From positions 1 through 64,000 of the forward strand of contig CANJLB010000015.1 in the NCBI GenBank assembly GCA_947475065.1: a stretch of DNA of 64,000 bases, given 5' to 3'. Positions 37,779 to 46,897 of the stretch are shown here, one piece after another (positions within the stretch are counted from its first letter, which is position 1; each line of letters starts with the position of its first letter). A model generated the notes under the pieces. That model saw nothing but the letters and a program-made list of their open reading frames with translations, was not told the DNA's origin and did not search any database. The position numbers were made by a program, and so were the translations under genes. This stretch comes from Opitutia bacterium. Lineage in GTDB: Bacteria; Verrucomicrobiota; Verrucomicrobiia; Opitutales; Opitutaceae.

Positions 37779-39482
37779 ATGGCACTTTCCCGAGTTCTTG
37801 CTGTTGATACTGGCGCCGGTCACGTGGCGTCTGGCGCCTTCCGCGTTGCCAAAGGCGGGAGGCTGTCGCTGGAGCATTTTGCCCTCAACTCCTTCAATTC
37901 CGACGCGGCGGCCGAGGGCCACTGGAACCGGGCGGTCGGTCAGGCGCTGGACGCAGGCAAGCGGTCGTCGAAGCTGACCGGGGCTGCGGCCGTCGTGATG
38001 CCCGGGCATCTCACGCTGGTCAAATTTGTCAAAACGCCGTCGGTCGAGAAATCCAAGCGTGCCAAAATCATTGAGTTCGAGGTTCAGCAAAACATCCCTT
38101 ACGCCCCGCAGGAGGTGGTGTTGGGCTATCATGTCGTTGCGGATGACGGGCTGGACATAGACCTTTTGCTGGCGGCCGGCAAGATCACCGTGGTCGAGGG
38201 CCTGTGCAAGTCGCTCGTGGGCGCCGGGGTCAAGCCCGAGTCGGTCATCCCCTCGGTTTATGCCCTCTACCGGGCGTTTAAATATAACCAGCCGTCGTCT
38301 GAGGATAGCGATCTGGTCATTGCGATCGGTGCGCGTTCAACCCATCTGCTCTTTCTCGAAAAAGGGCGTTACCTCTCCCGTACGATCCCGCTGGCCGGCA
38401 ACAGCATCACACAGGCGATTGCGGATGAGATCAAGCAGGACTTCGCCCATGCCGAAGTGCTCAAGGTGCAGGTGCTGGGCGGGCGCAGCGAGTTGGCCGA
38501 AAGTTCACCGGCCCGCAAGGCCGTCATCGGAGCCGCGCAGACTTTTGTTAACCAACTGCATGCCGAAATCACCCGCTCCCTGCTGAGTTTCCGCCGTCAA
38601 AGTGGGGCCGAGCTGCCGGCCCGGGTCCATGTTACCGGCGGTGGGTCCCTGATCCCCAATCTCCCCGAGACATTGACGGAAAAGCTCAAGCTGCCGGTCG
38701 GGCGTTTCGATCCGCTCAAAAACGTAGATTTGGGTGCAGGAGCCTCCGAGGCCCGCGAGCGTTCGGCCGTGCTGGCCGATCTCGTGGGGGCCGCCATCAT
38801 CCGCTCAGAGAAAAAACCGGTGTTGAATTTGCTGCCTCCTTCGCTCGTGTCCGCGGCGGCTTTTGCGCGGCAGCAGCCCTTCTATGTGCTGGCGGCGGCC
38901 GCATTGGTTGTGGCCTTGGCCATTCCCGCGGTGACTTTTTACCAGACCACGCAGGAAGCGAAGCAAAAGCTTGATGAGATGAATGTCGACCTGAAGGGCA
39001 TGGAGAAATTTCAGAGCAACATTGACGCCAATAATAAGAAGCTGCAGGCCGCCGCTGATCAAATCGCCAGCATTCGTGATCTCGGCGCCAGCATGGCCAA
39101 TTGGATCAACTTGTTTACCGACCTGCAAGACCGTCTGACCAAGGCCGGTGATGTCTGGCTGGACGACCTGAAGGTAGTGCGCATTGATCCTGCCGAAGCC
39201 GGGGCGACCGCTTCGGCCCCGGCGGCTTCCGGCGCCGAGGGCTCCGCTCAAGCGGCCGCCGCGGCGACGTTGCAACTCGAAATCAGGGGACGTTTGCTTG
39301 ACCGGGCGCATCCGCTGGAGGAAGTCCCCCCAGGCGCCAACACGCGTATTCGCGACCTGCTCAACTCAATTGCCCAGTCCCCCTTCATTCAGTCCAAGAA
39401 AAAAGAACGGTTTGATGTCACCCAGCGTGGCGTTCTGAAGTTTGAGTTCAGCTTGGAAGTTAACCCCAAGAAACCTCTTTAA
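37779..39482 (+). CDS. PilM-like actin-fold ATPase fused to a PilN-like domain (Amuc_1101 type), 567 aa
   Basis: The N-terminal part is a PilM/FtsA-like actin fold (VLAVDTGAGHVASGAF at residue 6; a phosphate-2-like VIAIGARSTHLLFLE near 186; HVTGGGSLIPNLPE near 285). A membrane segment follows at about 361-388 (PFYVLAAAALVVALAIP), then a coiled-coil and a small C-terminal periplasmic domain ending in beta strands, as in PilN. In type IV pili, PilM and PilN are usually separate; the fusion fits the verrucomicrobial Amuc_1101-type protein. It would form the cytoplasmic-to-periplasmic link of the machine. Confidence 0.8.
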   Translation: MALSRVLAVDTGAGHVASGAFRVAKGGRLSLEHFALNSFNSDAAAEGHWNRAVGQALDAGKRSSKLTGAAAVVMPGHLTLVKFVKTPSVEKSKRAKIIEFEVQQNIPYAPQEVVLGYHVVADDGLDIDLLLAAGKITVVEGLCKSLVGAGVKPESVIPSVYALYRAFKYNQPSSEDSDLVIAIGARSTHLLFLEKGRYLSRTIPLAGNSITQAIADEIKQDFAHAEVLKVQVLGGRSELAESSPARKAVIGAAQTFVNQLHAEITRSLLSFRRQSGAELPARVHVTGGGSLIPNLPETLTEKLKLPVGRFDPLKNVDLGAGASEARERSAVLADLVGAAIIRSEKKPVLNLLPPSLVSAAAFARQQPFYVLAAAALVVALAIPAVTFYQTTQEAKQKLDEMNVDLKGMEKFQSNIDANNKKLQAAADQIASIRDLGASMANWINLFTDLQDRLTKAGDVWLDDLKVVRIDPAEAGATASAPAASGAEGSAQAAAAATLQLEIRGRLLDRAHPLEEVPPGANTRIRDLLNSIAQSPFIQSKKKERFDVTQRGVLKFEFSLEVNPKKPL

Positions 39483-39494
39483 ACGCCCTTTTCC

Positions 39495-40607
39495 ATGGCC
39501 CGCTTCAAGTCACATCCGTTTTTTTCCTCTTTATTGGCAATCTGTGGCCTCGCCGTGCTGGCCGAGGTTTATTTGCTGGTACCCTTGGACCTGCCTTTCA
39601 ATCTCACCCATGGGCGGAGCGAAGCATTGAAGGAACTCGCCGGCGCTCACGCAAATTTTTCAAAACTGCAGCGGCAGGAGGTTACGCCCACCTTGGAAAA
39701 CCAAAAGGCGGTTGAGCTTGACCGTGAGCAGGCCGAGAAAGCCTTGGCCAGCACACGCAATTATATCAAAGGAACTGGCGGGCTGGCCGAAAAGATATTT
39801 GCCGAGCCGGTGCCAGCTGATGCGGTCGACGCCTATTTTAAAATCAAGCTGTTTCAGAAAAATCAGTTGGAAAAATTCAAGGAAGCCGTGATCACTTCTG
39901 AAACCGACGAAGCAGCCGATGCGGCAACTGACGATGACTCGGACGTGGCAAGTCTGCAAAAGCCTGAAAAGCTAAAGTTTAAAGACACGGATACGTTTGG
40001 CTTTGGTGCCTACAACCAGACCGGTCCGACCGACCCCGAAATTATCCGGCAGGTTTTCCGGCAAACCCAACTGGCGGATTATTTGCTAAGCGCGTTGCTG
40101 GCGGCCAAACCCTTGGAATTTGTCTCATTGCAACGGGAAGCTCCCGTAACCAAGGCGGTGCGCGCCGAGCAGGACAAAATCATTCAGGAAGCCAAGTCCA
40201 AAGGAGAAATTCCCCCGATGCTGGAGCCTTCCTCCAGCACGACGCCGGAGGAATCTGCGGATTATTTCCCCATTGATCCTTTGGTCAGCTCGCGTGTTCC
40301 CGGTGCGATTGATACGTCTGCCTTTCAGCTCACCTTTATCGGCCGGACCAAAGTTTTGCGTGAGCTTTTGAACAAATTGGCGGCTCGTGAAATTCCGTTC
40401 AAGGTGCAACGGGTTGAAGTTGCGGAGGATCAGCCGACGCCACCCCCTCCCTTGAAACCGCAATACGACGAAGACGGCAATCTGATGGTGCTGGGACCTG
40501 CCGATCAGCCGAAGACGGTGGCGGCGGCGCTTTATTCCAAGTTCACCGTCATGGTAGAATACGTTGAGCTCGTCTCCCCGTCATCCGATTCCAACGCCTC
40601 AAAATAA
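39495..40607 (+). CDS. Amuc_1100-type membrane-anchored protein, 370 aa
   Basis: One N-terminal transmembrane helix (SSLLAICGLAVLAEVYLLVP, residues 11-30), a coiled-coil region rich in Leu/Glu/Gln to about residue 90, then a two-part mixed alpha/beta domain. The layout (short cytoplasmic start, one helix, coiled coil, PilO-like ferredoxin-type domains) and position match Amuc_1100, the Akkermansia protein reported to signal through TLR2. It starts 12 bases after the PilM-like gene and is coupled to the next gene. Sequence identity to Amuc_1100 is not known to me. Confidence 0.75.
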   Translation: MARFKSHPFFSSLLAICGLAVLAEVYLLVPLDLPFNLTHGRSEALKELAGAHANFSKLQRQEVTPTLENQKAVELDREQAEKALASTRNYIKGTGGLAEKIFAEPVPADAVDAYFKIKLFQKNQLEKFKEAVITSETDEAADAATDDDSDVASLQKPEKLKFKDTDTFGFGAYNQTGPTDPEIIRQVFRQTQLADYLLSALLAAKPLEFVSLQREAPVTKAVRAEQDKIIQEAKSKGEIPPMLEPSSSTTPEESADYFPIDPLVSSRVPGAIDTSAFQLTFIGRTKVLRELLNKLAAREIPFKVQRVEVAEDQPTPPPPLKPQYDEDGNLMVLGPADQPKTVAAALYSKFTVMVEYVELVSPSSDSNASK

Positions 40608-40608
40608 C

Positions 40609-41490
40609 ATGGCCGCAAAATTTTTGGATAAAATCCTTTTTGTTCTCTCCGTCGTCCTGGCAGGCGGTGCCTTCTGGCTGGCTGCCCACCAGCAGGAACA
40701 AGCCCGGGAGGTGCTCGATCTGCGCAAGCAAGCCACGAAGTTCTCGGCCTATGTGCCGAAGGATGTCAAAGTGGTCACGGATCCGGCTCAAGTATGGGTG
40801 GAGCCCAAAGATCAGAGTTCCGGCCCAACTTGGATATATGAAATTTTTACCTCCCCGTATCTCCGGATTTTTCACGATGAAATTACGGCGTCTCCACCCA
40901 TTCCGACTAGGCCGGAAGCGCCTTTTGGGCTGGTCTACGAAGGAATCAAGCCGGATTTATTTCGGCTTCAGCTGGTGGGTGTGCAGGGACAGGATGTGAT
41001 TTTTTGGAATGTCAGGGATAACAAGGTAGTTTTTGCCCGCGGCAGCATGAAGCTCCCTGATTTGGACGTTGATATCCTTAACATCCAAATGAAGCAGGTG
41101 GAGATCGGCTCAGAGATCGAAGGAGGCGGGCGGCGAGCAACGGTCGTTGTTCCCCATGCAACCTTGCTCGACACCAAGACCAACACCAGACTTGAGGTCA
41201 GTCTGCAAGAGAAGGCGATGAGCGGCGAGCCCTTCGCCGTGCTGAAATCTAACCCCGGTAGGAAGAAGGATCAGAAGATCACCATTCTTCCACCGATGAA
41301 AGCGGGGGCCACGTTTGAGGAGAATGGGGTGACCTATCATGTGGACAGTGTAAGCGGCGAGCCAACTCCCTCCATTGTCGTCACCAAAATGGTTCCTGGT
41401 GGCAATATCACGAAAACACTTGCCCCCAAGCCAAAAGCTTTGCCGTCTCCAGACAAAGCCAGACCGGTGACGGCAGACAAACCCAAGTAA
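40609..41490 (+). CDS. Amuc_1099-type membrane-anchored protein, 293 aa
   Basis: Starts one base after the preceding stop codon. One N-terminal transmembrane helix (FLDKILFVLSVVLAGGAFWL), then a periplasmic region with two or three small beta domains (PFGLVYEGIKPDLFRLQLVG; GATFEENGVTYHVDSVSG) and a Pro/Lys-rich tail. In the Akkermansia locus the gene in this position is Amuc_1099; a PilP/GspC-like adaptor to the secretin is a reasonable but unproven role. Confidence 0.65.
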   Translation: MAAKFLDKILFVLSVVLAGGAFWLAAHQQEQAREVLDLRKQATKFSAYVPKDVKVVTDPAQVWVEPKDQSSGPTWIYEIFTSPYLRIFHDEITASPPIPTRPEAPFGLVYEGIKPDLFRLQLVGVQGQDVIFWNVRDNKVVFARGSMKLPDLDVDILNIQMKQVEIGSEIEGGGRRATVVVPHATLLDTKTNTRLEVSLQEKAMSGEPFAVLKSNPGRKKDQKITILPPMKAGATFEENGVTYHVDSVSGEPTPSIVVTKMVPGGNITKTLAPKPKALPSPDKARPVTADKPK

Positions 41491-41640
41491 TTTTTATCTG
41501 CTCACCTGCGTTCAGTCATTTTATTTCTCACCGTTCCCTATTGATTTTGTCCTTCGTTTAATCAAAAATTCATTCTGCGATTGCCCTTCAATCCATCTCC
41601 GTCCAATCCCTCACCCCCTTCCATCTTTAAATTTTTCCTA

Positions 41641-44364
41641 ATGAAAAAGCTCACGCTCCCCCAAACGCTTCCCCTGCTCCCGGTTCTTCCGGCCCTGCTG
41701 TTGCTTGCAGCCCTGCCTGCCGGGCTGTCGGCTGCCACATCGTCGCGGCCAGCTCCCAGCGCCAGCAAGACCGACAAGCTCGGCGAGGCGCTTGCAGCCC
41801 GTGAGAAGGGTGACCTGCTTGGCGCCAAGAAACTGTTCGAAGAGCTGCTTACCGCCACCCCTGGCAATGCCGACCTTCAGCGTTATCTGGCCGAAGTGAA
41901 TGCGAAAATCGCAAATACGCCCGCGCTGGTGGCCAAGGCCAAGGAAGCCGATGAAAAAGCAGCCAAGGCTGCGGCCGATAAGGCGGCCAAGGAAAAGCAT
42001 GAGGCCGAAGTTGCCGAGCAAAAGCGGCTTAACTCCATTGCCAGTACCGCCATGACTGAGGCCAAAGCCAAGACGGTTGGAGGTGATTTTGCCGGTGCCG
42101 CCGTTGTTTTGAATGCGGCCGTCACCAAATTGGGTTCAGCACCAGAAGCCAAAGAGCTCGTGGCGAGCCTGCAGGCTGAGAAGGCAGATTTGCCTGTTCA
42201 GGAAATCGAGTATTTGCTAAAAACCGATGACCTTATAAAGGCGAAGGCAAACTTTGCCGCCTTCCGCAATGCGAATCCCGGCAGCTCCAAAATTGCGATG
42301 CTGATCGCCGACATTGATTATGCCGAGCTGCATCCCCCGCTTCCAGCTTTCAGGGATGCCAGCGCAAGCTATCTTATTGGGGCCAAGGAAGTTGCCAGAA
42401 AGGTCGCCCAAGGTCGCGCTCAATACAATGGCGGAGATTACGAAGGGGCCAAGCAAACTTTCGATGAGGTCATTGGCAAGGACGGCCTGAATAAGGAAGC
42501 ACATTATTTCCGTCAGCAAATTGATCAAAAATTGCAGGTGACGGCACGTGAAGCCCGTGAAACCACCGCGAGTGACATGCTGCTCGCCGTGTCCAGAGGC
42601 TGGGAGTTGCCCAGTGTCTTGGTTGATAAAGTAGAGACACCCATTACGTCACGTGATGATAATAAAGAAATGAAGGCAAAACTGGAATCCATTAAGATCC
42701 CCAATTTCAGGGTGAATGATCCGAATGTGAAATCACTGGAAGCATTGCTTCAGCAAACTGTTTTTGACAATGACACGGCTCCCGCAGCCACCAGAGGCAT
42801 TAATATCATCGTAAAAGAAGATCCCAAGAAACCAATTAATTCATTCAATCTGACGCTGTCGAGGGAGGTCACGGCGACAGATTTCCTCGGCTATATTGCT
42901 GAAAAAATGCATTACGAAGTGGTGGTGAATCCTAAGGATGTCGTGCTCCAGCCGATAGAGTCCGGAGTGGGTGCCCAGGGCATGGAGTCACAATATATTG
43001 CAATCAGCCAGCCGACTTTGGTTCGCATCAAACAATCTGGAGCATCCGTTGGTGCTGCACCTGCAGAAGGCAGCGATCCTCTTAGTGCCTCGCCAGCTGC
43101 ATCGGGCGAAGCGGGCGCAATCCAAGGGTTCCTCCAAAGCGCCGGTGTAGGCTTTCCAACAGGAAGTGGGATTACGTTTGACGGTCAGGGCATCATTATG
43201 ACCAACAGTATCAAAAACATTGACCGTACGCGCAATCTTCTTGGCCGGTACAATAATGTCAAACAAGTCAGCATCGAGGCCAAGTTTCTCGAGGTGACTC
43301 TGGGCGACTTAAATGAAATGGGCATCAACTGGAATATGCGGCGTAACAACGGCCGGGCCAGCGTCAACACTCCCTATCGCAGTCTGAACAGCACCTTTGC
43401 AACGGCGGCGGGAACATCCAACGAAGGCGTTCTCGTAGCCGCCGCAAGCACCGATGCGGCTGGCGTTCCGGTTGGCCCGCCGATCACGCTGCCGATCATC
43501 AACAATCCTCCGACGTTTCCCGGCGTTGGCGACTTGGGCGGTGAAGTGGGCACTGGGATCGGTAACAATCTTTTGGAGCTGTCGCATGTCATCGGCAGTT
43601 TTGATATCACCGCCGTGATACGCGCGCTGGAGCGTAAGACGGGCACGGAATTGCTCAGCTCACCTTCAGTCACCGTGTTAAGCGGCAATCAGGCGAGCAT
43701 CGCCATCGCACAGGAATTGCGCTATCCCCGTACCTACAGCGACGCCCGTGTTCAAACTGGCGGCGGCGGCGGTGGTGGCGGTGGTGGTGGTGGTGGTGGT
43801 GGTGGCTCGGTCGCCATTGCTTCCGGTACCCCCCAGGAATTTGAAACACGGCGCATTGGCGTGGAGATGAAGGTCACCCCCGTGGTGGAGGAAGATGACT
43901 ATAACATCAGCTTGGATCTTGCTCCAATCGTAACCGAATTTGAGGGCTTTGTTGAATACGGCGGCCCCAATGTCGCGGCTGTCCAAGGCTCAACGCTCAA
44001 CGCCCCCTCGGGCTTCTTCCAACCCGTATTCTCCATCCGTGAAATTGTCACCAAGGTCGAGATTTGGGATGGTGCCACGCTCGTGATGGGCGGACTTACG
44101 CGTGAGCAAGTCCGGAAGATCAATGACCGGACGCCCTTGTTGGGTGACATTCCTTTCATTGGCCGCCTGTTCCAATCCAAGGGTGAGGCTTCGGAAAAGC
44201 GCAACCTGATCATTTTTGTTACGGCGAACTTGATGGGTCAGGGTGGTGCGCTGAAACGGCAAAACCTGCCCAACGTCAAGGCTGATTCACGTTTTGAGGC
44301 TCCCAATGTGGCCACACCCAACGGTTCTGAGTCGCGGCGTGCTTCGTCTGCTGGTAGCAAATAA
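41641..44364 (+). CDS. Secretin-type outer-membrane channel with N-terminal repeat region (Amuc_1098 type), 907 aa
   Basis: Signal peptide at residues 1-31, then an Ala/Lys-rich helical TPR-like region (to about 310), N-domain-like segments near 350-460, and a C-terminal secretin domain from about 540 (KQVSIEAKFLEVTLGDLNEMG; TELLSSPSVTVLSGNQASI; PLLGDIPFIGRLFQSKGEAS). This is the GspD/PilQ superfamily signature. A run of 16 Gly codons (43759-43806, residues 707-722) sits inside the secretin domain just before the gate-region strand. It is preceded by a 150-base AT-rich gap, so it may have its own promoter, and is followed by a strong terminator. Confidence 0.88.
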   Translation: MKKLTLPQTLPLLPVLPALLLLAALPAGLSAATSSRPAPSASKTDKLGEALAAREKGDLLGAKKLFEELLTATPGNADLQRYLAEVNAKIANTPALVAKAKEADEKAAKAAADKAAKEKHEAEVAEQKRLNSIASTAMTEAKAKTVGGDFAGAAVVLNAAVTKLGSAPEAKELVASLQAEKADLPVQEIEYLLKTDDLIKAKANFAAFRNANPGSSKIAMLIADIDYAELHPPLPAFRDASASYLIGAKEVARKVAQGRAQYNGGDYEGAKQTFDEVIGKDGLNKEAHYFRQQIDQKLQVTAREARETTASDMLLAVSRGWELPSVLVDKVETPITSRDDNKEMKAKLESIKIPNFRVNDPNVKSLEALLQQTVFDNDTAPAATRGINIIVKEDPKKPINSFNLTLSREVTATDFLGYIAEKMHYEVVVNPKDVVLQPIESGVGAQGMESQYIAISQPTLVRIKQSGASVGAAPAEGSDPLSASPAASGEAGAIQGFLQSAGVGFPTGSGITFDGQGIIMTNSIKNIDRTRNLLGRYNNVKQVSIEAKFLEVTLGDLNEMGINWNMRRNNGRASVNTPYRSLNSTFATAAGTSNEGVLVAAASTDAAGVPVGPPITLPIINNPPTFPGVGDLGGEVGTGIGNNLLELSHVIGSFDITAVIRALERKTGTELLSSPSVTVLSGNQASIAIAQELRYPRTYSDARVQTGGGGGGGGGGGGGGGGSVAIASGTPQEFETRRIGVEMKVTPVVEEDDYNISLDLAPIVTEFEGFVEYGGPNVAAVQGSTLNAPSGFFQPVFSIREIVTKVEIWDGATLVMGGLTREQVRKINDRTPLLGDIPFIGRLFQSKGEASEKRNLIIFVTANLMGQGGALKRQNLPNVKADSRFEAPNVATPNGSESRRASSAGSK

Positions 44365-44392
44365 CCATCGCTTTGGCCTTTCAGGCATTTCT

Positions 44393-44426
44393 GCCGCCAC
44401 CCTTTTCGGGTGGCGGCTTTTTTTTT
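44393..44426 (+). terminator. Rho-independent terminator of the pilus-like locus
   Basis: A perfect 10-bp stem (gccgccaccc/gggtggcggc) with a ttttc loop, followed by nine T. It lies 28 bases after the secretin stop codon. Classical intrinsic terminator. Confidence 0.95.
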
Positions 44427-44508
44427 CAAAAAAGGCCGACTGCGTCCGCATGGGATATTGTAAATATCAGTTGCGTCGAATGGCCGGAGTCGGCAACACG
44501 ATCGGAAT

Positions 44509-45429
44509 ATGGAAAACATCCCCTATCTTGGGCAGAAGCTGGCACGCTGGCATGTGGGACAATCCACCTTTGTAGCCGTGCCGGAACGTGGTGCCCGGCT
44601 GATGCACTGGAGTGTGGCGCTGGGCGACGGCTCCGTGCGCGACGTGATCTACTGGCCCGAGATGGATGCGCTGGACGACGTGACCAAGGTGCGCGGGGGC
44701 AACCCGATCCTTTTTCCGTTTAACGGACGCTCTTTCGACCAGGGTGAAATTCATTTTTGGCGGGGGGCCGACGGGGTGCGACGTCCCATGCCAATGCACG
44801 GGCTCGCGCGGCAGGGCTTGTTCCGGGTCGCGCACGCCAACGAGCGCGGATTCACGGCGGTGTTTATGCCTGGCGAGGAGGCGCGCGTGGCCTACCCCTT
44901 CGACTACGAGTTCAGCGTCACCTATCGGTTCGCTTCACTGGGCCTGACTTGCGAGCTCAAGCTGGTCAATCTGGGGCGTGTGCCCCTGCCCTGGAGCGCC
45001 GGTCATCATTTCTATTTCACTCTGCCTTGGAGCGCGGGTACAACTCGGGATAACTATCTCATCCGTTTGCCAGCGACGCGGCGGTTACGGCAGGATGCTG
45101 CCGGCGGGCTCATCCCGGGCCCGGTGTTGCAGCAGGAGGAGAGCCTGGCCAACCCGGTGCTCATTGACACGCTGCACACCGGCTTGCGGGGCAACGAGAC
45201 CGTCTTCGGAGTAAAGGGCCGGCCGGGTGACATCGTCGTGCGGCACGGGGCAGAACCGGTGCCGCCGGCGGATGCGACATTTGTGACGTGGACGCTGGCG
45301 GCCGATTCGCCCTTCTACTGTGTCGAGCCATGGATGGGGCCTCCCAATGCCGCTGGCCACAAGACCGGGCTGCACTGGATTCCGCCCGGAGGACAGGAGA
45401 GCTTCCATGTCGAGGTTGCCGTGCGTTAA
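44509..45429 (+). CDS. Aldose 1-epimerase family protein, 306 aa
   Basis: Galactose-mutarotase-like beta fold: GGNPILFPFNGRS near residue 63, MHGLARQGLF near 97, AGHHFYFTLPW near 164, and the late block YCVEPWMGPPNA near 275. It interconverts alpha and beta anomers of aldoses or hexose 6-phosphates in the cytoplasm (no signal peptide). Start 44509 (MENIPYLGQK). It stands alone after the strong terminator. Confidence 0.87.
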   Translation: MENIPYLGQKLARWHVGQSTFVAVPERGARLMHWSVALGDGSVRDVIYWPEMDALDDVTKVRGGNPILFPFNGRSFDQGEIHFWRGADGVRRPMPMHGLARQGLFRVAHANERGFTAVFMPGEEARVAYPFDYEFSVTYRFASLGLTCELKLVNLGRVPLPWSAGHHFYFTLPWSAGTTRDNYLIRLPATRRLRQDAAGGLIPGPVLQQEESLANPVLIDTLHTGLRGNETVFGVKGRPGDIVVRHGAEPVPPADATFVTWTLAADSPFYCVEPWMGPPNAAGHKTGLHWIPPGGQESFHVEVAVR

Positions 45430-45485
45430 ACCGCAATGCGCGGATTGCTTTTGGCCCAACCGTGTTTTGGGTAGAGCCATTCACC

Positions 45486-45929
45486 ATGCCCAGCACCTCC
45501 CCTATTTTGGCCTTTTTCGATCTCGGCTCCGGCGAGATGATGCTGATCATGCTGGTGATTTTGATTTTTTTCGGCGGAGATAAATTGCCCGGTTTTGCGC
45601 GCGGCCTCGGCAAGGCCATCCGTGAGTTCAAAAAAGCCTCCTCGGGGGTTGAAGAGGAAATCCGCCGCGCGATGGCCGAGCCGCCTCCGCCTCCGCGACC
45701 GCCGGTCGTTTCGTCCATTGGGCTTCCGCCTGCCGTCGGTGCCGGCGAAATCGTCCCGGATGTCGCCCAGGCTCCCTCAATTGAGGGGGCGGATTCCGCC
45801 CAGACCAGCGAGGGTGAAAATGACAAGGCTTCTTTGGTTGCACCCGCTGCTCCGGCACAGACTGCGCCGGCTGCCGCAACGCTTCCGCCGGCCAGTACGG
45901 GCAGTTTACCGCAGCAGCCAGAAAATTGA
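45486..45929 (+). CDS. tatA: TatA-type twin-arginine translocase subunit, 147 aa
   Basis: A single N-terminal transmembrane segment (GEMMLIMLVILIFFGGDKLP) followed by an amphipathic helix (FARGLGKAIREFKKASSG) is the TatA/TatE plan, including the conserved Phe-Gly at the membrane exit. The C-terminal 80 residues are a long Pro/Ala-rich tail. TatA forms the pore of the Tat pathway, which the phosphoesterase at 15348 would use. No tatC is nearby. Confidence 0.88.
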   Translation: MPSTSPILAFFDLGSGEMMLIMLVILIFFGGDKLPGFARGLGKAIREFKKASSGVEEEIRRAMAEPPPPPRPPVVSSIGLPPAVGAGEIVPDVAQAPSIEGADSAQTSEGENDKASLVAPAAPAQTAPAAATLPPASTGSLPQQPEN

Positions 45930-46020
45930 TGCCCCGCTCGGTCGGATCCGGACACAAGGCTGGAGGGTTGTCAGCTGTCTACTTGACCTGAGAGGGCAGG
46001 GCGGTCACTTGATTGCCATC

Positions 46021-46266
46021 ATGGATCTGCCTGACGACGAAATATCATTGCTCAAGGATCTCGTAAAAGCCTCCCGCCAGCGGCCGCATCTTGTCACTTG
46101 GAAGGACCGTGACGGCAGCAATCGTCATACCGCGCTAAGCCCGATTGAAGTCATGCGCCTCAACCAAATCGCGCAGCGCCTCAAGGTGTCCAAGGCTGAG
46201 GTGCTGCGGCAGGCGGCACATGTCCCGGTGGGCAGGGTGCAGATGCCAGAAGGTGGAAAAGCCTGA
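46021..46266 (+). CDS. Small putative ribbon-helix-helix-like protein, 81 aa
   Basis: The sequence ends LSPIEVMRLNQIAQRLKVSK followed by AEVLRQAAHVPVGRVQMPEG. The Leu-Lys-Val-Ser-Lys-Ala-Glu-Val-Leu-Arg-Gln-Ala block looks like the C-terminal helices of CopG-type DNA-binding proteins, but the short N-terminal beta strand is weak. It starts 91 bases after tatA. The frame is open further upstream, so the start is uncertain. A regulatory role is only suggested. Confidence 0.5.
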   Translation: MDLPDDEISLLKDLVKASRQRPHLVTWKDRDGSNRHTALSPIEVMRLNQIAQRLKVSKAEVLRQAAHVPVGRVQMPEGGKA

Positions 46267-46483
46267 AAGATTGTGAATTAACAAGAGCTGGGTGACTCAG
46301 AAAAAGCAGGGCTGAACTTTTGAATCCCGGATGGAGCATCCGGTCCCTGAGAGCCCTTTGGGCCGCGCTAATACTTCTCCGGGCCTGTCGTACAGCCGAC
46401 CAGGGCGGGTGCCGGTGAATTCCATGGCCGGGCTCTGCCGCAGGCGGCAGCGGTGAACTGTTGACCAAAAACCTCGCTCGACA
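46267..46483. other. Structured non-coding stretch before the cobalamin riboswitch
   Basis: No gene. It contains a small hairpin (ccggat...atccgg, near 46327) and, at about 46405-46463, a GC-rich tract with cggtgaattcc and gcggcagcggtgaac that echoes the core of cobalamin riboswitches but lacks several conserved bases. This may be a degenerate second aptamer. Confidence 0.3.
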
Positions 46484-46604
46484 GCGGCGGTGCAGGCCGT
46501 CTTGCTCGCCACCGCCCGTCGTTCTTTTCACTGTTCCGGGCAGCGGGAAAGGCCGTGAGATTCGGCCACAGTTGCGCTGCGGTAACGCATCAGTCCAGAC
46601 CTCC
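46484..46604 (+). promoter_or_regulatory. Cobalamin (B12) riboswitch aptamer
   Basis: Conserved core bases appear in order: an opening cggtgc (46487), then gcgggaaaggccgtgagatt (46543-46562), gttgcgctgcggtaacg (46571-46587) and cagtccagacctcc. These match the ggtgc, gggaa, gcgc..ggtaac and agtc-ga-acc blocks of the family, with natural variation in others. It lies 293 bases upstream of btuB and would repress the B12 uptake operon when cobalamin is abundant. The expression platform is probably in the GC-rich hairpins at 46605-46800. Confidence 0.85.
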
Positions 46605-46897
46605 ATCCCGCCTCGGCGGGAGCAGGGCCAGTCGGCGCAAGCCGGTGAAGGCGGGGGCGAGGCAGCGCGCTTCGCGCAAATCTGATTTGATTGCTCAAAT
46701 TTCAGGTTCGCGCGGCGGCGTGTGAGACATGCGGAGTCCGAACATCCGTCCCGGGATCCTCACGCGTTGGGCGCGAAAATTTTTGCGCGCGCCCGCCGCG
46801 AAATCTTCATCGCAAAAAATGAAGCGTGAGAGCCACGCCCGTCTCCGGCCTCCGGAGAACGGTGTCTGCTCTTGCCGATCCAGGAGCGACACCACCT

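Noticed and set aside
44365-44508. Search for a small gene between the secretin and the epimerase
   Set aside because: The open frames crossing it are shadows; the space is occupied by a strong terminator and a short leader.
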